Shown in pieces: positions 9,853 to 20,896 of a DNA stretch of 64,000 nucleotides. The stretch's first letter is position 1, and each line of letters begins with the position of its first letter. The DNA lies in the NCBI RefSeq assembly GCF_001648775.1, contig NZ_LVEJ01000003.1, positions 186,001 through 250,000 on the forward strand, written 5' to 3'. The notes beneath the pieces were generated by a model. That model was not told the DNA's origin. It searched no databases and saw only the letters and a program-made list of their open reading frames with translations. The DNA is from Pseudomonas fluorescens. Its GTDB lineage: Bacteria; Pseudomonadota; Gammaproteobacteria; Pseudomonadales; Pseudomonadaceae. A program made the position numbers and the translations under genes.

Positions 9853-10080
9853 ATGAAAGCTGATATCCACCCGAATTACCCAGTCATCGCTGTTACCTGC
9901 AGCTGTGGCAACAAGTTCGAAACCCGTTCGACTTTCGGCAAAGCTCTGCCAATCGACGTGTGCAACGAATGCCACCCGTTCTACACCGGTAAGCAGAAGA
10001 CTCTGGACACCGGTGGTCGCGTTCAGAAGTTCGCAGACCGTTTCGGTGCTTTCGGCAAGAAACCTGCTGCTGCAGAGTAA
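9853..10080 (+). CDS. rpmE: 50S ribosomal protein L31 (zinc-binding form)
   Basis: L31 joins the 50S and 30S subunits at the bridge. The 75-aa protein starts at the ATG of [10 protein letters not shown], preceded by GAGGAAGA. It contains the C+ zinc motif: cysteines in TCSCG and CNECH. It is therefore the zinc form rather than the zinc-free RpmE2 used under zinc starvation. A strong rho-independent terminator follows 36 nt after the stop, so it is likely monocistronic. Confidence 0.98.
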   Translation: MKADIHPNYPVIAVTCSCGNKFETRSTFGKALPIDVCNECHPFYTGKQKTLDTGGRVQKFADRFGAFGKKPAAAE

Positions 10081-10094
10081 GGTTGAAGGGCCCG

Positions 10095-10895
10095 GTGGGC
10101 TTTTCCTCGTTGCTGAAAAAGGCGCCCCTCGCGGGCGCCTTTTTTGTGTCCGCGATTTGGCTGTCCGGCGCGCAGGCCTTCTGTCCCGCGCCTTCGCGGC
10201 TGACTAGCGTCGCGGTGCAACGGGTGGTCGATGGCGATACGGTGCGTCTGAGCGACGGTCGCAGCGTGCGCATGATCGGCCTTAATACGCCTGAGTTGGG
10301 CAAGCAGGGGCGCAGCGACGAACCTCTCGCGGTGGCGGCGCGCCAACGGCTGCAAGCCCTGGTCGATGCCAGCGGTGGACGTGTCGGTTTGCGCCCCGGC
10401 AAGCAAGCCAAAGACCATTACGGACGTACGCTTGCGCACATTTACAGTGCCAGCGGCGTCAATCTCGAAGCGCAAATGCTCGCCGATGGCTTTGGTTTTC
10501 AGGTCGCGGTGGCGCCGAATGTCGATCTTGTCGCCTGTCAGCAAGCCGCTGAAAACGTCGCACGACGAGCCGGACGAGGCATCTGGCGGCAATCTCCTGT
10601 ACTGAAAGCGGGGCAGATCCAGCGCTCGGGTTTCGCCGTGATCAGTGGGCGTGTGAGCAAGGTTCAGCGCAATCGCGGCGGAATCTGGATCGAGTTGCAG
10701 GACGCGCTTGTATTGCGCGTTGCACCCAATCTGGTCGGACAATTCGACAATGTCCGATTGCAGGCGCTGAAAGGCAAGCAGGTTGAGGCGCGCGGCTGGA
10801 TCGTCGATCGCTCGCGGCGCGGTGGATTGCAATCGGGTCAGTCGCGCTGGTTACTGCCGTTGACTGATCCGAGCATGCTGAAAACTTCTCGCTGA
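10095..10895 (+). CDS. secreted thermonuclease-family (SNase-like) protein
   Basis: A protein of about 266 aa with an N-terminal signal peptide (KKAPLAGAFFVSAIWLSGAQA, cleavage before FC). A staphylococcal-nuclease fold follows (RVVDGDTVRLSDGR, MIGLNTPELG, KDHYGRTLAHIY). The C-terminal third resembles an OB-like nucleic-acid-binding region. It is probably a periplasmic or extracellular nuclease. The start is uncertain: TTG 10083, GTG 10095 (GAAGGG about 4 nt upstream, chosen here) and TTG 10110 are all in frame. The rpmE terminator hairpin lies inside the signal-peptide codons. Confidence 0.85.
   Translation: MGFSSLLKKAPLAGAFFVSAIWLSGAQAFCPAPSRLTSVAVQRVVDGDTVRLSDGRSVRMIGLNTPELGKQGRSDEPLAVAARQRLQALVDASGGRVGLRPGKQAKDHYGRTLAHIYSASGVNLEAQMLADGFGFQVAVAPNVDLVACQQAAENVARRAGRGIWRQSPVLKAGQIQRSGFAVISGRVSKVQRNRGGIWIELQDALVLRVAPNLVGQFDNVRLQALKGKQVEARGWIVDRSRRGGLQSGQSRWLLPLTDPSMLKTSR
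10116..10146 (+). terminator. rho-independent terminator of rpmE, inside the downstream gene
   Basis: A GC-rich stem (GGCGCCC, 4-nt loop, GGGCGCC) is preceded by five A and followed by six T. It is a textbook intrinsic terminator 36 nt after the rpmE stop. It overlaps codons for KKAPLAGAFF in the nuclease signal peptide. Confidence 0.9.
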
Positions 10896-11078
10896 ATAAA
10901 AATTGTAGACATTTTTTCTGTCGATTGTGAACAGTCAAGCCCTTGTGCGCCGTGGCTCTTGGCCCAAAGTCGTAGGACAGGGCGCTTGACAGGGGTGACC
11001 GCTCAGTCTTGTAGGGACTTTGCGAGGCGCGTATCCTCGCTGACCAGTCTGTCCAACAGTAAAAAGCGGAATGCCAAA

Positions 11079-12347
11079 ATGTCTGATCTGAAAACTGCCG
11101 CTCTCGAATATCATGCCAATCCTCGTCCAGGGAAGCTGAGTGTCGAGCTCACCAAGGCCACTGCTACCGCTCGCGACTTGTCGCTGGCCTACAGCCCCGG
11201 CGTAGCTGAACCAGTGCGTGAGATCGCTCGCGATCCTGAACTGGCCTACAAATACACCGGCAAGGGCAACCTGGTTGCAGTCATTTCCGATGGCACCGCG
11301 ATTCTCGGCCTGGGTAACCTCGGCCCATTGGCTTCCAAGCCAGTGATGGAAGGTAAAGGCGTACTGTTCAAGCGCTTCGCCGGCATCGACGTGTTCGACA
11401 TCGAAGTCGACTCGGAAAGCCCGCAAGCCTTCATCGACACCGTAAAACGCATCTCCATCACTTTCGGTGGCATCAACCTGGAAGACATCAAGGCGCCAGA
11501 GTGCTTTGAGATCGAACGTGCTCTGATCGAGCAGTGCGACATTCCGGTATTCCACGATGACCAGCACGGCACCGCGATCGTGACCGCTGCAGGCATGATC
11601 AACGCCCTCGAAATCGCCGGCAAAACCCTGCCGGAAGCGAAAATCGTCTGCCTGGGCGCCGGCGCTGCCGCCATCTCCTGCATGAAATTGCTGGTGAGCA
11701 TGGGCGCACGCATCGAAAACATCTTCATGGTTGACCGTACCGGCGTGATCCACTCCGGCCGTGACGACCTGAACCAGTACAAAGCCGTGTTCGCTCACGC
11801 TACCGACAAGCGCAGCCTGGCTGACGCACTGGCAGGCGCTGACGTGTTCGTCGGTCTGTCCGGTCCGAACCTGCTGAGCGCTGAAGGCCTGCTGTCGATG
11901 GCGGCCAACCCGATCGTGTTCGCGTGCTCGAACCCGGATCCGGAAATCTCCCCGGAGCTGGCACACGCCACCCGTAGCGACGTGATCATGGCCACCGGCC
12001 GTTCGGACTACCCGAACCAGGTCAACAACGTTCTGGGCTTCCCGTTCATCTTCCGTGGTGCCCTGGACGTTCGCGCCAAGCGCATCAACGAAGAAATGAA
12101 AGTGGCTGCCGCCAACGCCCTGCGTGAACTGGCCAAGCTGCCTGTGCCTCAGGACGTGTGCGATGCCTACGGTGGCGCGCCGCTGGAATTCGGCCGTGAG
12201 TACATCATTCCGAAGCCAATGGACAAGCGTCTGATCACCCTGATCTCCGACGCTGTGGCCAAAGCCGCAATCGAGACCGGTGTGGCTACCCTGCCGTATC
12301 CGAAGAACTACCCGCTGAAAAGCGTGGATGACGTGTTCAACGGCTAA
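11079..12347 (+). CDS. NAD(P)-dependent malic enzyme (oxaloacetate-decarboxylating), short form
   Basis: This enzyme converts malate to pyruvate and CO2 with NAD(P)H production. The 422-aa protein starts at ATG 11079 ([12 protein letters not shown]). It has the malic-enzyme N-terminal domain ([29 protein letters not shown]), the metal-binding segment FHDDQHGTA, and a C-terminal NAD(P)-binding domain ([17 protein letters not shown]). It lacks the phosphotransacetylase-like extension of the roughly 760-aa MaeB type, so it is the short form usual in Pseudomonas. It is monocistronic, with a strong terminator following. Cofactor preference cannot be decided from sequence. Confidence 0.95.
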   Translation: MSDLKTAALEYHANPRPGKLSVELTKATATARDLSLAYSPGVAEPVREIARDPELAYKYTGKGNLVAVISDGTAILGLGNLGPLASKPVMEGKGVLFKRFAGIDVFDIEVDSESPQAFIDTVKRISITFGGINLEDIKAPECFEIERALIEQCDIPVFHDDQHGTAIVTAAGMINALEIAGKTLPEAKIVCLGAGAAAISCMKLLVSMGARIENIFMVDRTGVIHSGRDDLNQYKAVFAHATDKRSLADALAGADVFVGLSGPNLLSAEGLLSMAANPIVFACSNPDPEISPELAHATRSDVIMATGRSDYPNQVNNVLGFPFIFRGALDVRAKRINEEMKVAAANALRELAKLPVPQDVCDAYGGAPLEFGREYIIPKPMDKRLITLISDAVAKAAIETGVATLPYPKNYPLKSVDDVFNG

Positions 12348-12366
12348 GCCGTTGTAGCGCTTCAAC

Positions 12367-12402
12367 CGAAAGCCCCGGCTCGTGAGAGTCGGGGCTTTTT
12401 TG
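12367..12402 (+). terminator. rho-independent terminator of malic enzyme gene
   Basis: AGCCCCG and CGGGGCT form a 7-bp stem across a 12-nt loop, followed by a run of T, about 20 nt after the stop codon. Confidence 0.9.
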
Positions 12403-12443
12403 TTTTCGGGAATTCTCAGGATCGCATTTCATATCGACAAGGG

Positions 12444-12620
12444 CCCTCACCCTAACCCTCTCCCAGGGGGAGAGGGGACTGATTGGGGGATGTTCGGGAG
12501 TTACGCCGACCTGAACGTATTGTTTTGAATCCATAATCGACACAGCTCTCTCAGGTCGATGTAGAGCGCTAGACAACTCGGTCAGTCCCCTCTTCCTCTG
12601 GGAGAGGGCTAGGGTGAGGG
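12444..12620. repeat. MITE-like element with about 35-bp inverted ends, copy A
   Basis: A 177-bp element begins CCCTCACCCTAACCCTCTCC and ends with the near-perfect reverse complement of that sequence. The arms are about 35 bp with few mismatches, and each arm is itself self-complementary. No ORF of note lies inside. A second copy, with related ends and a shared internal CCGACCTGA motif, is at 63175-63329. It fills most of the gap between the malic enzyme and ponA terminators. Confidence 0.75.
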
Positions 12621-12640
12621 TTTTTTGATTTTCAGGTAAT

Positions 12641-12678
12641 AAAAAGCCCCGCTCTTCTCACGAAGGCGGGGCTTTTCT
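12641..12678 (-). terminator. rho-independent terminator of ponA
   Basis: On the minus strand AAAAGCCCCGC pairs with GCGGGGCTTTT across a 12-nt loop, ending in a T run, about 12 nt after the ponA stop. The A and T runs on both sides make it potentially bidirectional. Confidence 0.88.
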
Positions 12679-12689
12679 ATACCGCTGGA

Positions 12690-15137
12690 TCAGAACAGAT
12701 CGATCGGCGCCTGCTCATCCGCCGGCAGCGGGCTGCCCGGCGCTGTGCCATTGCCCAGTTCATTCACCGACGGCGGTGTGTCTTCAGACTTGAACAGCTC
12801 GAAGTACGCGCCCGGCGTGCTCGGCGTCGCTGCACGGCCGCTGACCGGGTCCACGCGCAGGCTCAGCAAGCCTTCCGGCTCAGGCTGTACGTGCGGCGGC
12901 TTGTCCTTCAACGCTGCCGACATGTAGTTCATCCAGATCGGCAGCGCCACGGTGCCGCCGAACTCACGGCGACCGAGGCTTTCCGGCTGGTCGAAACCGG
13001 TCCAGACCGTGGTCACGTAATCGGCGTTGTAACCGGAGAACCAGGCATCTTTCGATTCGTTGGTGGTACCGGTCTTGCCGGCGATGTCGCTGCGGCCCAT
13101 GGCCAGCGCACGACGACCGGTGCCGAGCTTGATCACGTCCTGCAACATACTGTTGAGGATGTAGGTGGTGCGACCATCGACGATCCGCTCAGCCACGGCC
13201 GGTGCTTGCGGCACTGCCGCGTTGCCCGGTGCCTCGCCTGGAACCGGTGCGGCATTGACTGTGAACGATTGAGCGTCTGGCGCGGCGATACCGTCCGTCG
13301 CCGCGCCACCCTGCGGTACGGTCGGCGGATTGGCCACAAACAGCGTATCGCCATTGCGGCTTTCGATCTTGTCGATGATGTACGGGGTGATCTTGTAGCC
13401 GCCGTTGGCGAACGTGCTCCAACCGGTGGCGATCTCCATCGGCGTCAGCGTCGCGGTACCCAGCGCCAGCGACAGGTTCGGCGGCAGATCCTGCTTGTTG
13501 AAGCCGAAGCGGGTGATGTAGTCGATGGTCTTGCCCACGCCCATCGCCTGCAGCAAGCGGATCGATACCAGGTTGCGCGACTTGTACAGCGCCTCACGCA
13601 GGCGGATCGGGCCGAGGAAGGTGTTGGTGTCGTTTTTCGGACGCCAGACCTTGTCCAGGTACTCGTCGACGAACACGATCGGCGCATCGTTGACCAGGGT
13701 CGCGGCGGTGTAGCCGTTATCCAGCGCGGCGCTGTAGACGAACGGTTTAAAGCTCGACCCCGGCTGACGCTTGGCCTGCATGGCACGGTTGTAGTTGCTC
13801 TGCTCAAAGGCGAAACCGCCGACCAGCGAGCGGATCGCCCCGTTCTGCGGATCCAGCGATACCAGCGCACCTTGCGCCTGCGGGATCTGGCTGAATTTCA
13901 GCGAATTGTCTTTCTGACGCTGCACGCGAACCAGATCGCCGACCTGCGCGACATCTGACGGCTGGCGCGGGTTGGCGCCCATGCTGTTGGTGTTGAGGAA
14001 CGGGCGCGCCCATTTCATGGTGTCCCAGGCGACGTGTTCTTCGCCCGTGCGAGTCAGCACTTGCAGGCCGTTCTTGTCGACCTGAGTGACGATGGCCGGC
14101 TCCAGGCTGCTGATGGTGCGTTGTTTGGTCAGCTCGCTGGCCCAGGCTTCGCGGGTCTTGCCCGGCAGGCGCGACTCGGGGCCACGGTAGCCGTGACGCT
14201 GGTCGTAGGTCATCAAACCTTCGTGCAGTGCGGTGTTGGCCATTTCCTGCAGGTTGCTCGGCACCGTGGTGGTGACGCGGAAACCTTCGGTGTAGGCGTC
14301 GCTGCCATAACGGCCAACCATTTCGGCGCGGGCCATTTCGGCGATATACGGTGCGTTCACTTCCGGCGTCGGCACGTGATAGCTGGCGTTGAGCGGCTCG
14401 TTGATCGCGGCGGTGTAGTCCGCCTCAGTGATCTTGCCGAGCTTGTACATGCGCCCGAGGATCCAGTCGCGACGCTCTTTGCTGCGTGCCGGGTTGGCCA
14501 GCGGGTTGAAGCGCGACGGGGCTTTCGGCAGGCCGGCGATCATCGCCATCTGCGCCAGGCTGACGTCACGGATCGACTTGCCGTAATACACCTGCGCCGC
14601 CGCCTCGATGCCATAGGCGCGGTTACCCAGGTAGATTTTGTTCACGTACAGCTCAAGGATTTCGTCCTTGGTCAGCTGTCGTTCGATCTGCAGGGCCAAA
14701 AGAATTTCGGTGGTTTTGCGCGAGAAGCTGCGCTCGCTGGTCAGGAAGAAGTTCTTCGCCACCTGCATGGTGATGGTGCTGCCGCCGGACTGAATGTGTC
14801 CGCTTTTGACCAGTTGGGTCGCGGCACGCATCAGGCTGCTCGGATCGACGCCATAGTGGTTGGCGAAATTGTCGTCTTCAGCACTTAGTAACGCATTAAT
14901 GAAATTGGGGGGAATGTCGGCGAAACGGATCGGCGTACGGCGCATTTCGCCAAATTCTGCGATCAACTTGTTGTCGCTGGAGTACACCCGCAGCGGAATC
15001 TGCAACTGAATGCTTCGCAGAGCCTCCACAGACGGCAAACCCGGACTAAGGTAAAGAAACGCGCCGCTGAGACCTAAAAGCAGTCCGCAGAAAACGGCGA
15101 CGATGGACCAACCGAAAAATTTCAGCAGACGAATCAA
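12690..15137 (-). CDS. ponA: penicillin-binding protein 1A
   Basis: This is a bifunctional class A PBP with peptidoglycan glycosyltransferase and transpeptidase activities, anchored in the inner membrane. The N-terminal helix is GWSIVAVFCGLLLGLSGAFLY. The glycosyltransferase motifs EDDNFANHYGVD and GGSTITMQVAKN follow. Transpeptidase motifs are SSFK (in RQPGSSFKPF, Ser nucleophile), SRN (YKSRNLVS) and KTGTT (AGKTGTTNES). It ends in APIDLF, as I recall of the P. aeruginosa protein. The start is set at TTG 15137 (MIRLLKFFGW) by similarity to PonA N-termini; a GTG at 15194 would add 19 unlikely residues. The gene is divergent from pilM, as elsewhere in Pseudomonas. Confidence 0.96.
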   Translation of the reverse strand: MIRLLKFFGWSIVAVFCGLLLGLSGAFLYLSPGLPSVEALRSIQLQIPLRVYSSDNKLIAEFGEMRRTPIRFADIPPNFINALLSAEDDNFANHYGVDPSSLMRAATQLVKSGHIQSGGSTITMQVAKNFFLTSERSFSRKTTEILLALQIERQLTKDEILELYVNKIYLGNRAYGIEAAAQVYYGKSIRDVSLAQMAMIAGLPKAPSRFNPLANPARSKERRDWILGRMYKLGKITEADYTAAINEPLNASYHVPTPEVNAPYIAEMARAEMVGRYGSDAYTEGFRVTTTVPSNLQEMANTALHEGLMTYDQRHGYRGPESRLPGKTREAWASELTKQRTISSLEPAIVTQVDKNGLQVLTRTGEEHVAWDTMKWARPFLNTNSMGANPRQPSDVAQVGDLVRVQRQKDNSLKFSQIPQAQGALVSLDPQNGAIRSLVGGFAFEQSNYNRAMQAKRQPGSSFKPFVYSAALDNGYTAATLVNDAPIVFVDEYLDKVWRPKNDTNTFLGPIRLREALYKSRNLVSIRLLQAMGVGKTIDYITRFGFNKQDLPPNLSLALGTATLTPMEIATGWSTFANGGYKITPYIIDKIESRNGDTLFVANPPTVPQGGAATDGIAAPDAQSFTVNAAPVPGEAPGNAAVPQAPAVAERIVDGRTTYILNSMLQDVIKLGTGRRALAMGRSDIAGKTGTTNESKDAWFSGYNADYVTTVWTGFDQPESLGRREFGGTVALPIWMNYMSAALKDKPPHVQPEPEGLLSLRVDPVSGRAATPSTPGAYFELFKSEDTPPSVNELGNGTAPGSPLPADEQAPIDLF

Positions 15138-15238
15138 GGCGTTTGGACATCCAGGGCAAAGAATGAATTTGGCGACGGCGTTCCGGCTACACACAGAACG
15201 GCCGCGCAGGCAGTAAAAAGCAGAAAAAAACGCTGGGC

Positions 15239-15244
15239 ATTATA
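15239..15244 (-). promoter_or_regulatory. probable -10 box of the ponA promoter
   Basis: A perfect TATAAT on the minus strand lies about 100 nt upstream of the ponA start. The -35 region is poor (TGACGC at 18 nt), so this is a tentative promoter in the ponA/pilM divergent gap. Confidence 0.35.
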
Positions 15245-15325
15245 AGCACTTTTCTGCTGGGGGCGTCATTTGCGCTTCTGTCAAGACGGGGTGAAGGAAC
15301 GCAATGCGTATTACAGAGTCCGTAA

Positions 15326-16416
<1,091 letters not shown>

Positions 16417-16417
<1 letters not shown>

Positions 16418-16983
16418 TGGCGCGGATCAACCTTTTACCCTGGCGCGAGGAGCGTCGCGAAGAGCGGCGCAAACGCTTTCTGCTGGCGCTGACCGGTGTA
16501 CTGGTCGGTTCGGTGGGGGCGGTATTCATAGCTGATCAGATCATCAGCGCTGCGATTGAACGGCAAGTGACGCGCAACGACTACATCGGCAAGCAGATCG
16601 CCGTGGTCGACGAACGGATCAAGCAGATCAGCGAGCTCAAGGCGCGCCGCCAGCAACTGGTCGAACGCATGCGCATCATTCAGGACTTGCAGGGCAACCG
16701 GCAGATCAGTGGGCGGATCTTCGATCAACTGGCGCGCACGCTGCCGGATGGCGTGTATTTCACCGACGTGAAAATGGCCGGCAAGACCCTGTCGATCAGC
16801 GGTGCCGCCGAGTCGAACAATCGGGTTTCCGAGCTGATGCGCAATCTGGATGCCTCTGACTGGTTCGACGCGCCGAGCCTCAATGAGGTGAAGGCGACGA
16901 CCGCCGGTCAGGTTGACCAGACCAATACGTTTGAACTGACCGTACGGCAGACCCAGCCGCCAACCCTGGAGGACGCCCAATGA
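16417..16983 (+). CDS. pilN: type IV pilus assembly protein PilN
   Basis: PilN is a bitopic inner-membrane protein whose cytoplasmic tail binds PilM; its periplasmic part dimerises with PilO. The 188-aa protein opens with the conserved PilM-binding segment MARINLLPWREE. One membrane helix (about residues 22-42), a coiled-coil stretch and a ferredoxin-like periplasmic domain follow. It overlaps both neighbours (1 nt with pilM, 4 nt with pilO), indicating translational coupling. Confidence 0.96.
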
Positions 16984-17603
16984 AGCCGTCCGAATGGCTG
17001 GATAGTCTGCGCGCCATCGATTTCAACGATCTCGACACCAGCAACATCGGCTCCTGGCCGGCCGCGGTGAAAGCCATCGCCGGCGCGCTGTTGATGCTGC
17101 TGGTCCTGGCGCTTGGCTATAACTTTTTCATCAGCGACATGGAAAACCAGCTCGAAGCCAAGCGCGAAGAGGAGGCCACACTCAAGGAGCAATTTGCCAG
17201 CAAAGCGCGCCTTTCAGCCAACCTTGAGTTGTACACCCAGCAAATGAAGGAGATGGAAAACACCTTTGGCGTGCTGTTGCGGCAGTTACCCAGTGATACC
17301 GAAGTCCCGGGATTGCTCGAAGACATCACCCGCACCGGGCTTGGCAGCGGTCTGGAGTTCGAAGAGATCAAACTGCTGCCGGAGGTCACTCAACAGTTTT
17401 ACATCGAACTACCGATTCAGATCACCGTCACCGGCGCCTATCACGACCTCGCAACGTTCGTCAGCGGCGTGGCCGGGCTGCCGCGTATCGTCACCTTGCA
17501 TGATTTCGAACTGGCGCCGGCCAATAAAGAGGGCGGGCCGAAGCTGCGCATGAGCATCCTTGCCAAGACCTACCGCTATAACGACAAGGGGCTGCAGAAA
17601 TGA
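16980..17603 (+). CDS. pilO: type IV pilus assembly protein PilO
   Basis: PilO is the partner of PilN in the periplasmic alignment subcomplex that connects PilM to PilP and PilQ. The 207-aa protein has a short cytoplasmic N-terminus, a single membrane helix (AIAGALLMLLVLALGYNFFI, about residues 35-54), a coiled coil, and a C-terminal ferredoxin-like domain. It overlaps pilN and pilP by 4 nt each. Confidence 0.96.
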   Translation: MKPSEWLDSLRAIDFNDLDTSNIGSWPAAVKAIAGALLMLLVLALGYNFFISDMENQLEAKREEEATLKEQFASKARLSANLELYTQQMKEMENTFGVLLRQLPSDTEVPGLLEDITRTGLGSGLEFEEIKLLPEVTQQFYIELPIQITVTGAYHDLATFVSGVAGLPRIVTLHDFELAPANKEGGPKLRMSILAKTYRYNDKGLQK

Positions 17604-18127
17604 CCCCGATCCGTTATTTGATCTTGCCGATGACCCTATTGGCATTGAGCGGCTGCGGTGGCGGCAATGACTTTGGCGACCTCGACGCCTACATGAATGA
17701 AGTGCGCCTGCGCCCGGCGGGCAAGATCGAACCCACTCCGACTTTCCGCTCCTACCCAACCTTTACCTACAGCGCTGCCAACTTGCGCAGCCCGTTCTCG
17801 CGGCAGGTGCGTGTCGATCTGGCCGGACAAAGACACGGCTCGCGCAACGTCAAACCGGACCCCAATCGGGTCAAGCAATACCTCGAAGGTTTCAACATCG
17901 AGCAGTTCGAGATGGTCGGCACGATTGCCAATGCCTCCGGCTCTTTCGCGTTGTTGCGCGGGGCAGGCGGGGTTCATCGGTTGAAGGTCGGCGATTACCT
18001 GGGGCGCAACGACGGCCGCATCGTGGCCATCAGCGCAACGCAGGTCGATGTGGTCGAAATCGTTCCCGACGGCGAAGGCGCCTGGCTGGAGCGTCCGCGC
18101 ACCATTCCTTTGAAAGAGCACTCATAG
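17600..18127 (+). CDS. pilP: type IV pilus lipoprotein PilP
   Basis: PilP is an inner-membrane lipoprotein that bridges PilNO and the PilQ secretin. The 175-aa protein has a lipoprotein signal with lipobox LSGC (Cys19) after LPMTLLA. A disordered linker and a C-terminal beta-sandwich (FEMVGTIANASGSFALLRG) follow. It overlaps pilO by 4 nt and is followed 13 nt later by pilQ. Confidence 0.96.
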   Translation: MTPIRYLILPMTLLALSGCGGGNDFGDLDAYMNEVRLRPAGKIEPTPTFRSYPTFTYSAANLRSPFSRQVRVDLAGQRHGSRNVKPDPNRVKQYLEGFNIEQFEMVGTIANASGSFALLRGAGGVHRLKVGDYLGRNDGRIVAISATQVDVVEIVPDGEGAWLERPRTIPLKEHS

Positions 18128-18140
18128 TGGAAGTCGAACA

Positions 18141-20222
18141 ATGAACAGGATTTTCTCCCGCCTCGGTTTTTCGCTATGGATAGCGCTGATGTCGCCGATG
18201 GTACTCGCGGCCAATCTGAAGGCGCTCGATGTGGCAGCGTTGCCGGGTGACCGCGTCGAATTGAAGCTGTCGTTTGACGGCCCGCCGCCGCAGCCAAAGG
18301 GTTACACCACCGAATCGCCGGCGCGGATTGCGCTGGATCTGCCCGGTGTCGCCAGCCAGTTGGCGAGCAAGAACTTCGATCTGGGCAGTGGTAATGCCCG
18401 CACGGCCACGGTGGTCGAAGCCAAGGACCGCACGCGGCTGATCGTCAGTCTTACGCAGCTTGCGCCCTACAACACGCGGGTCGAGGGCAGTAACCTGTTC
18501 GTGGTGGTGGGGCAGGGCGCGTCGGCAGCCGCGCCTCGACCTGCCGCCGCAGTGCCGCGCCCTGCCACGGCGGCTGCGGCGCCGGCCAAGGCGTTCGTGC
18601 CGAAAACCCGGGCCATTCGCGGCGTGGACTTTCAGCGCGGGACGGCAGGCGAGGGCAATGTGGTCATCGATCTGTCCGACCCGACCATCGCCCCGGACAT
18701 TCAGGAGCATGACGGCAAGATCATCCTCAGTTTCAGCCGTACACAGTTGCCGGAAAAACTGCGCGTGCGCCTCGACGTCAAGGATTTCGCCACCCCGGTG
18801 CAGTTCGTCAATGCCGGTGTGAGCGCTGATCGCACGGTCATCAGCGTCGAACCCAGCGGCACCTACGAGTACTCCACGTTCCAGACCGACAACAAGCTCA
18901 CCGTCAGCATTCGTCCGATGACGGTCGACGACCTGCAAAAGCGCAATGCCGACCGTCAGGCATACGTCGGTGAAAAGCTTTCGCTGAATTTCCAGGACAT
19001 CGATGTGCGTTCGGTGCTGCAACTGATCGCCGACTTCACCAACCTCAATCTGGTGGCCAGCGACACGGTGCAGGGCGGCATCACCTTGCGCCTGCAAAAT
19101 GTGCCATGGGATCAGGCGCTGGATCTGGTGCTGAAAACCAAAGGGCTGGATAAACGCAAGATCGGCAATGTGCTGTTGGTGGCACCGGCGGATGAAATCG
19201 CCGCCCGTGAACGCCAGGAGCTCGAGTCGCAGAAACAGATCGCCGAACTGGCGCCGCTGCGTCGCGAACTGCTGCAAGTGAACTACGCCAAGGCAGCGGA
19301 CATCGCCAAACTGTTCCAGTCGGTCACCAGTGCCGAGGCGAAAATCGATGAGCGCGGTTCGATCACCGTCGATGAACGGACCAACAACATCATTGCCTAC
19401 CAGACTCAGGATCGTCTCGACGAACTGCGGCGCATCGTGGCGCAGCTGGACATTCCAGTGCGGCAAGTGATGATCGAGGCGCGGATCGTCGAAGCCAACG
19501 TCGATTACGACAAGAGCCTGGGCGTGCGCTGGGGCGGCTCGATCCAGAACAAGGGCAACTGGAACACTTCAGGCGTGAGCAACGGCACATCGACCACCAT
19601 CGGTACGCCGGGCAGCACCAGTACCAACTCGCCGTTCGTCGACATGGGCACCGTGGGCAACACTTCCGGGATTGGCATCGCTTTCATTACTGACAACGTG
19701 CTGCTCGATCTTGAGCTGACGGCGATGGAGAAAACCGGTAACGGCGAAATCGTCTCGCAGCCGAAAGTCGTTACCTCCGACAAAGAAACGGCGAAGATCC
19801 TCAAAGGCACCGAGATTCCGTATCAGGAAGCCAGCTCCAGTGGTGCGACTTCGGTGTCGTTCAAGGAAGCCTCGCTGTCGCTGGAAGTCACCCCGCAGAT
19901 CACCCCCGACAACCGCATCATCATGGAGGTCAAGGTCACCAAGGACGAGCCGGACTACCTGAACAAAGTGCAGGATGTGCCGCCGATCAAGAAAAACGAG
20001 GTCAACGCCAAAGTGCTGGTCAACGACGGCGAAACCATCGTGATTGGGGGCGTTTTCTCAAATACTCAAAGCAAGGTTGTAGATAAGGTGCCATTTCTTG
20101 GCGATGTGCCGTATCTTGGCCGCCTTTTCCGGCGTGATGTGGTTTCGGAGAAAAAATCCGAGCTGCTGGTATTTCTCACACCACGTATCATGAATAACCA
20201 GGCGATTGCTGTGAGTCGTTGA
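18141..20222 (+). CDS. pilQ: type IV pilus outer-membrane secretin PilQ
   Basis: PilQ forms the multimeric outer-membrane pore through which the pilus is extruded. The 693-aa protein has a signal peptide (ending in MVLAA), two AMIN peptidoglycan-binding domains (about 25-130 and 155-265) separated by an Ala/Pro linker, and STN/N1 domains ([22 protein letters not shown]). The C-terminal secretin core ends in [11 protein letters not shown]. aroK follows at 4 nt, so transcription probably continues into the shikimate genes. Confidence 0.97.
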   Translation: MNRIFSRLGFSLWIALMSPMVLAANLKALDVAALPGDRVELKLSFDGPPPQPKGYTTESPARIALDLPGVASQLASKNFDLGSGNARTATVVEAKDRTRLIVSLTQLAPYNTRVEGSNLFVVVGQGASAAAPRPAAAVPRPATAAAAPAKAFVPKTRAIRGVDFQRGTAGEGNVVIDLSDPTIAPDIQEHDGKIILSFSRTQLPEKLRVRLDVKDFATPVQFVNAGVSADRTVISVEPSGTYEYSTFQTDNKLTVSIRPMTVDDLQKRNADRQAYVGEKLSLNFQDIDVRSVLQLIADFTNLNLVASDTVQGGITLRLQNVPWDQALDLVLKTKGLDKRKIGNVLLVAPADEIAARERQELESQKQIAELAPLRRELLQVNYAKAADIAKLFQSVTSAEAKIDERGSITVDERTNNIIAYQTQDRLDELRRIVAQLDIPVRQVMIEARIVEANVDYDKSLGVRWGGSIQNKGNWNTSGVSNGTSTTIGTPGSTSTNSPFVDMGTVGNTSGIGIAFITDNVLLDLELTAMEKTGNGEIVSQPKVVTSDKETAKILKGTEIPYQEASSSGATSVSFKEASLSLEVTPQITPDNRIIMEVKVTKDEPDYLNKVQDVPPIKKNEVNAKVLVNDGETIVIGGVFSNTQSKVVDKVPFLGDVPYLGRLFRRDVVSEKKSELLVFLTPRIMNNQAIAVSR

Positions 20223-20226
20223 TTCT

Positions 20227-20745
20227 GTGCGAAATTTGATACTTGTAGGCCCGATGGGTGCTGGCAAAAGCACCATCGGCCGGTTACTGGCCAAAGAGCT
20301 GCGCCTGCCGTTCAAAGATTCCGACAAGGAAATTGAATTGCGCACGGGCGCCAATATCCCGTGGATCTTCGACAAGGAAGGCGAGCCCGGCTTTCGTGAC
20401 CGTGAGCAGGCGATGATCGCCGAGCTGTGCGCGTTCGATGGCGTGGTGTTGGCGACCGGTGGTGGCGCGGTGATGCGCGATGCCAATCGCAAGGCCCTCC
20501 ATGAGGGCGGGCGCGTGGTGTACCTGCATGCCTCCGTCGAACAGCAAGTCGGCCGTACCGCGCGCGACCGCAACCGGCCGTTGCTGCGCACCGCCAATCC
20601 TGAAAAAACCCTGCGTGATCTGCTGGCGATCCGTGATCCGCTGTATCGGGAAATCGCCGATCTGGTGGTGGAAACCGACGAACGGCCGCCACGCATGGTG
20701 GTGCTCGACATTCTTGATCGCCTCGCGCAGCTGCCACCCCGTTAA
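20227..20745 (+). CDS. aroK: shikimate kinase
   Basis: AroK phosphorylates shikimate to shikimate 3-phosphate using ATP. The 172-aa protein uses a GTG start and has Walker [10 protein letters not shown] at the N-terminus, the shikimate-binding Asp/Arg residues in SDKEIELR, and the glycine-rich GGGAV segment. It follows pilQ by 4 nt, the usual pilQ-aroK-aroB arrangement of gammaproteobacteria. Confidence 0.97.
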   Translation: MRNLILVGPMGAGKSTIGRLLAKELRLPFKDSDKEIELRTGANIPWIFDKEGEPGFRDREQAMIAELCAFDGVVLATGGGAVMRDANRKALHEGGRVVYLHASVEQQVGRTARDRNRPLLRTANPEKTLRDLLAIRDPLYREIADLVVETDERPPRMVVLDILDRLAQLPPR

Positions 20746-20896
20746 AGCCTCGCCCGAAATGCGCTATCCTCGGCGTCCTGTCACAGCCGTAGCGGTTGTG
20801 GCGGATGGCGTGCGAGCGGCGTCATACCCGCTATAGGCCGCAGACAACCAATAATTCAGGGCAGGACGCCTGCTTCCATCTTCACTGTGGGGACAC

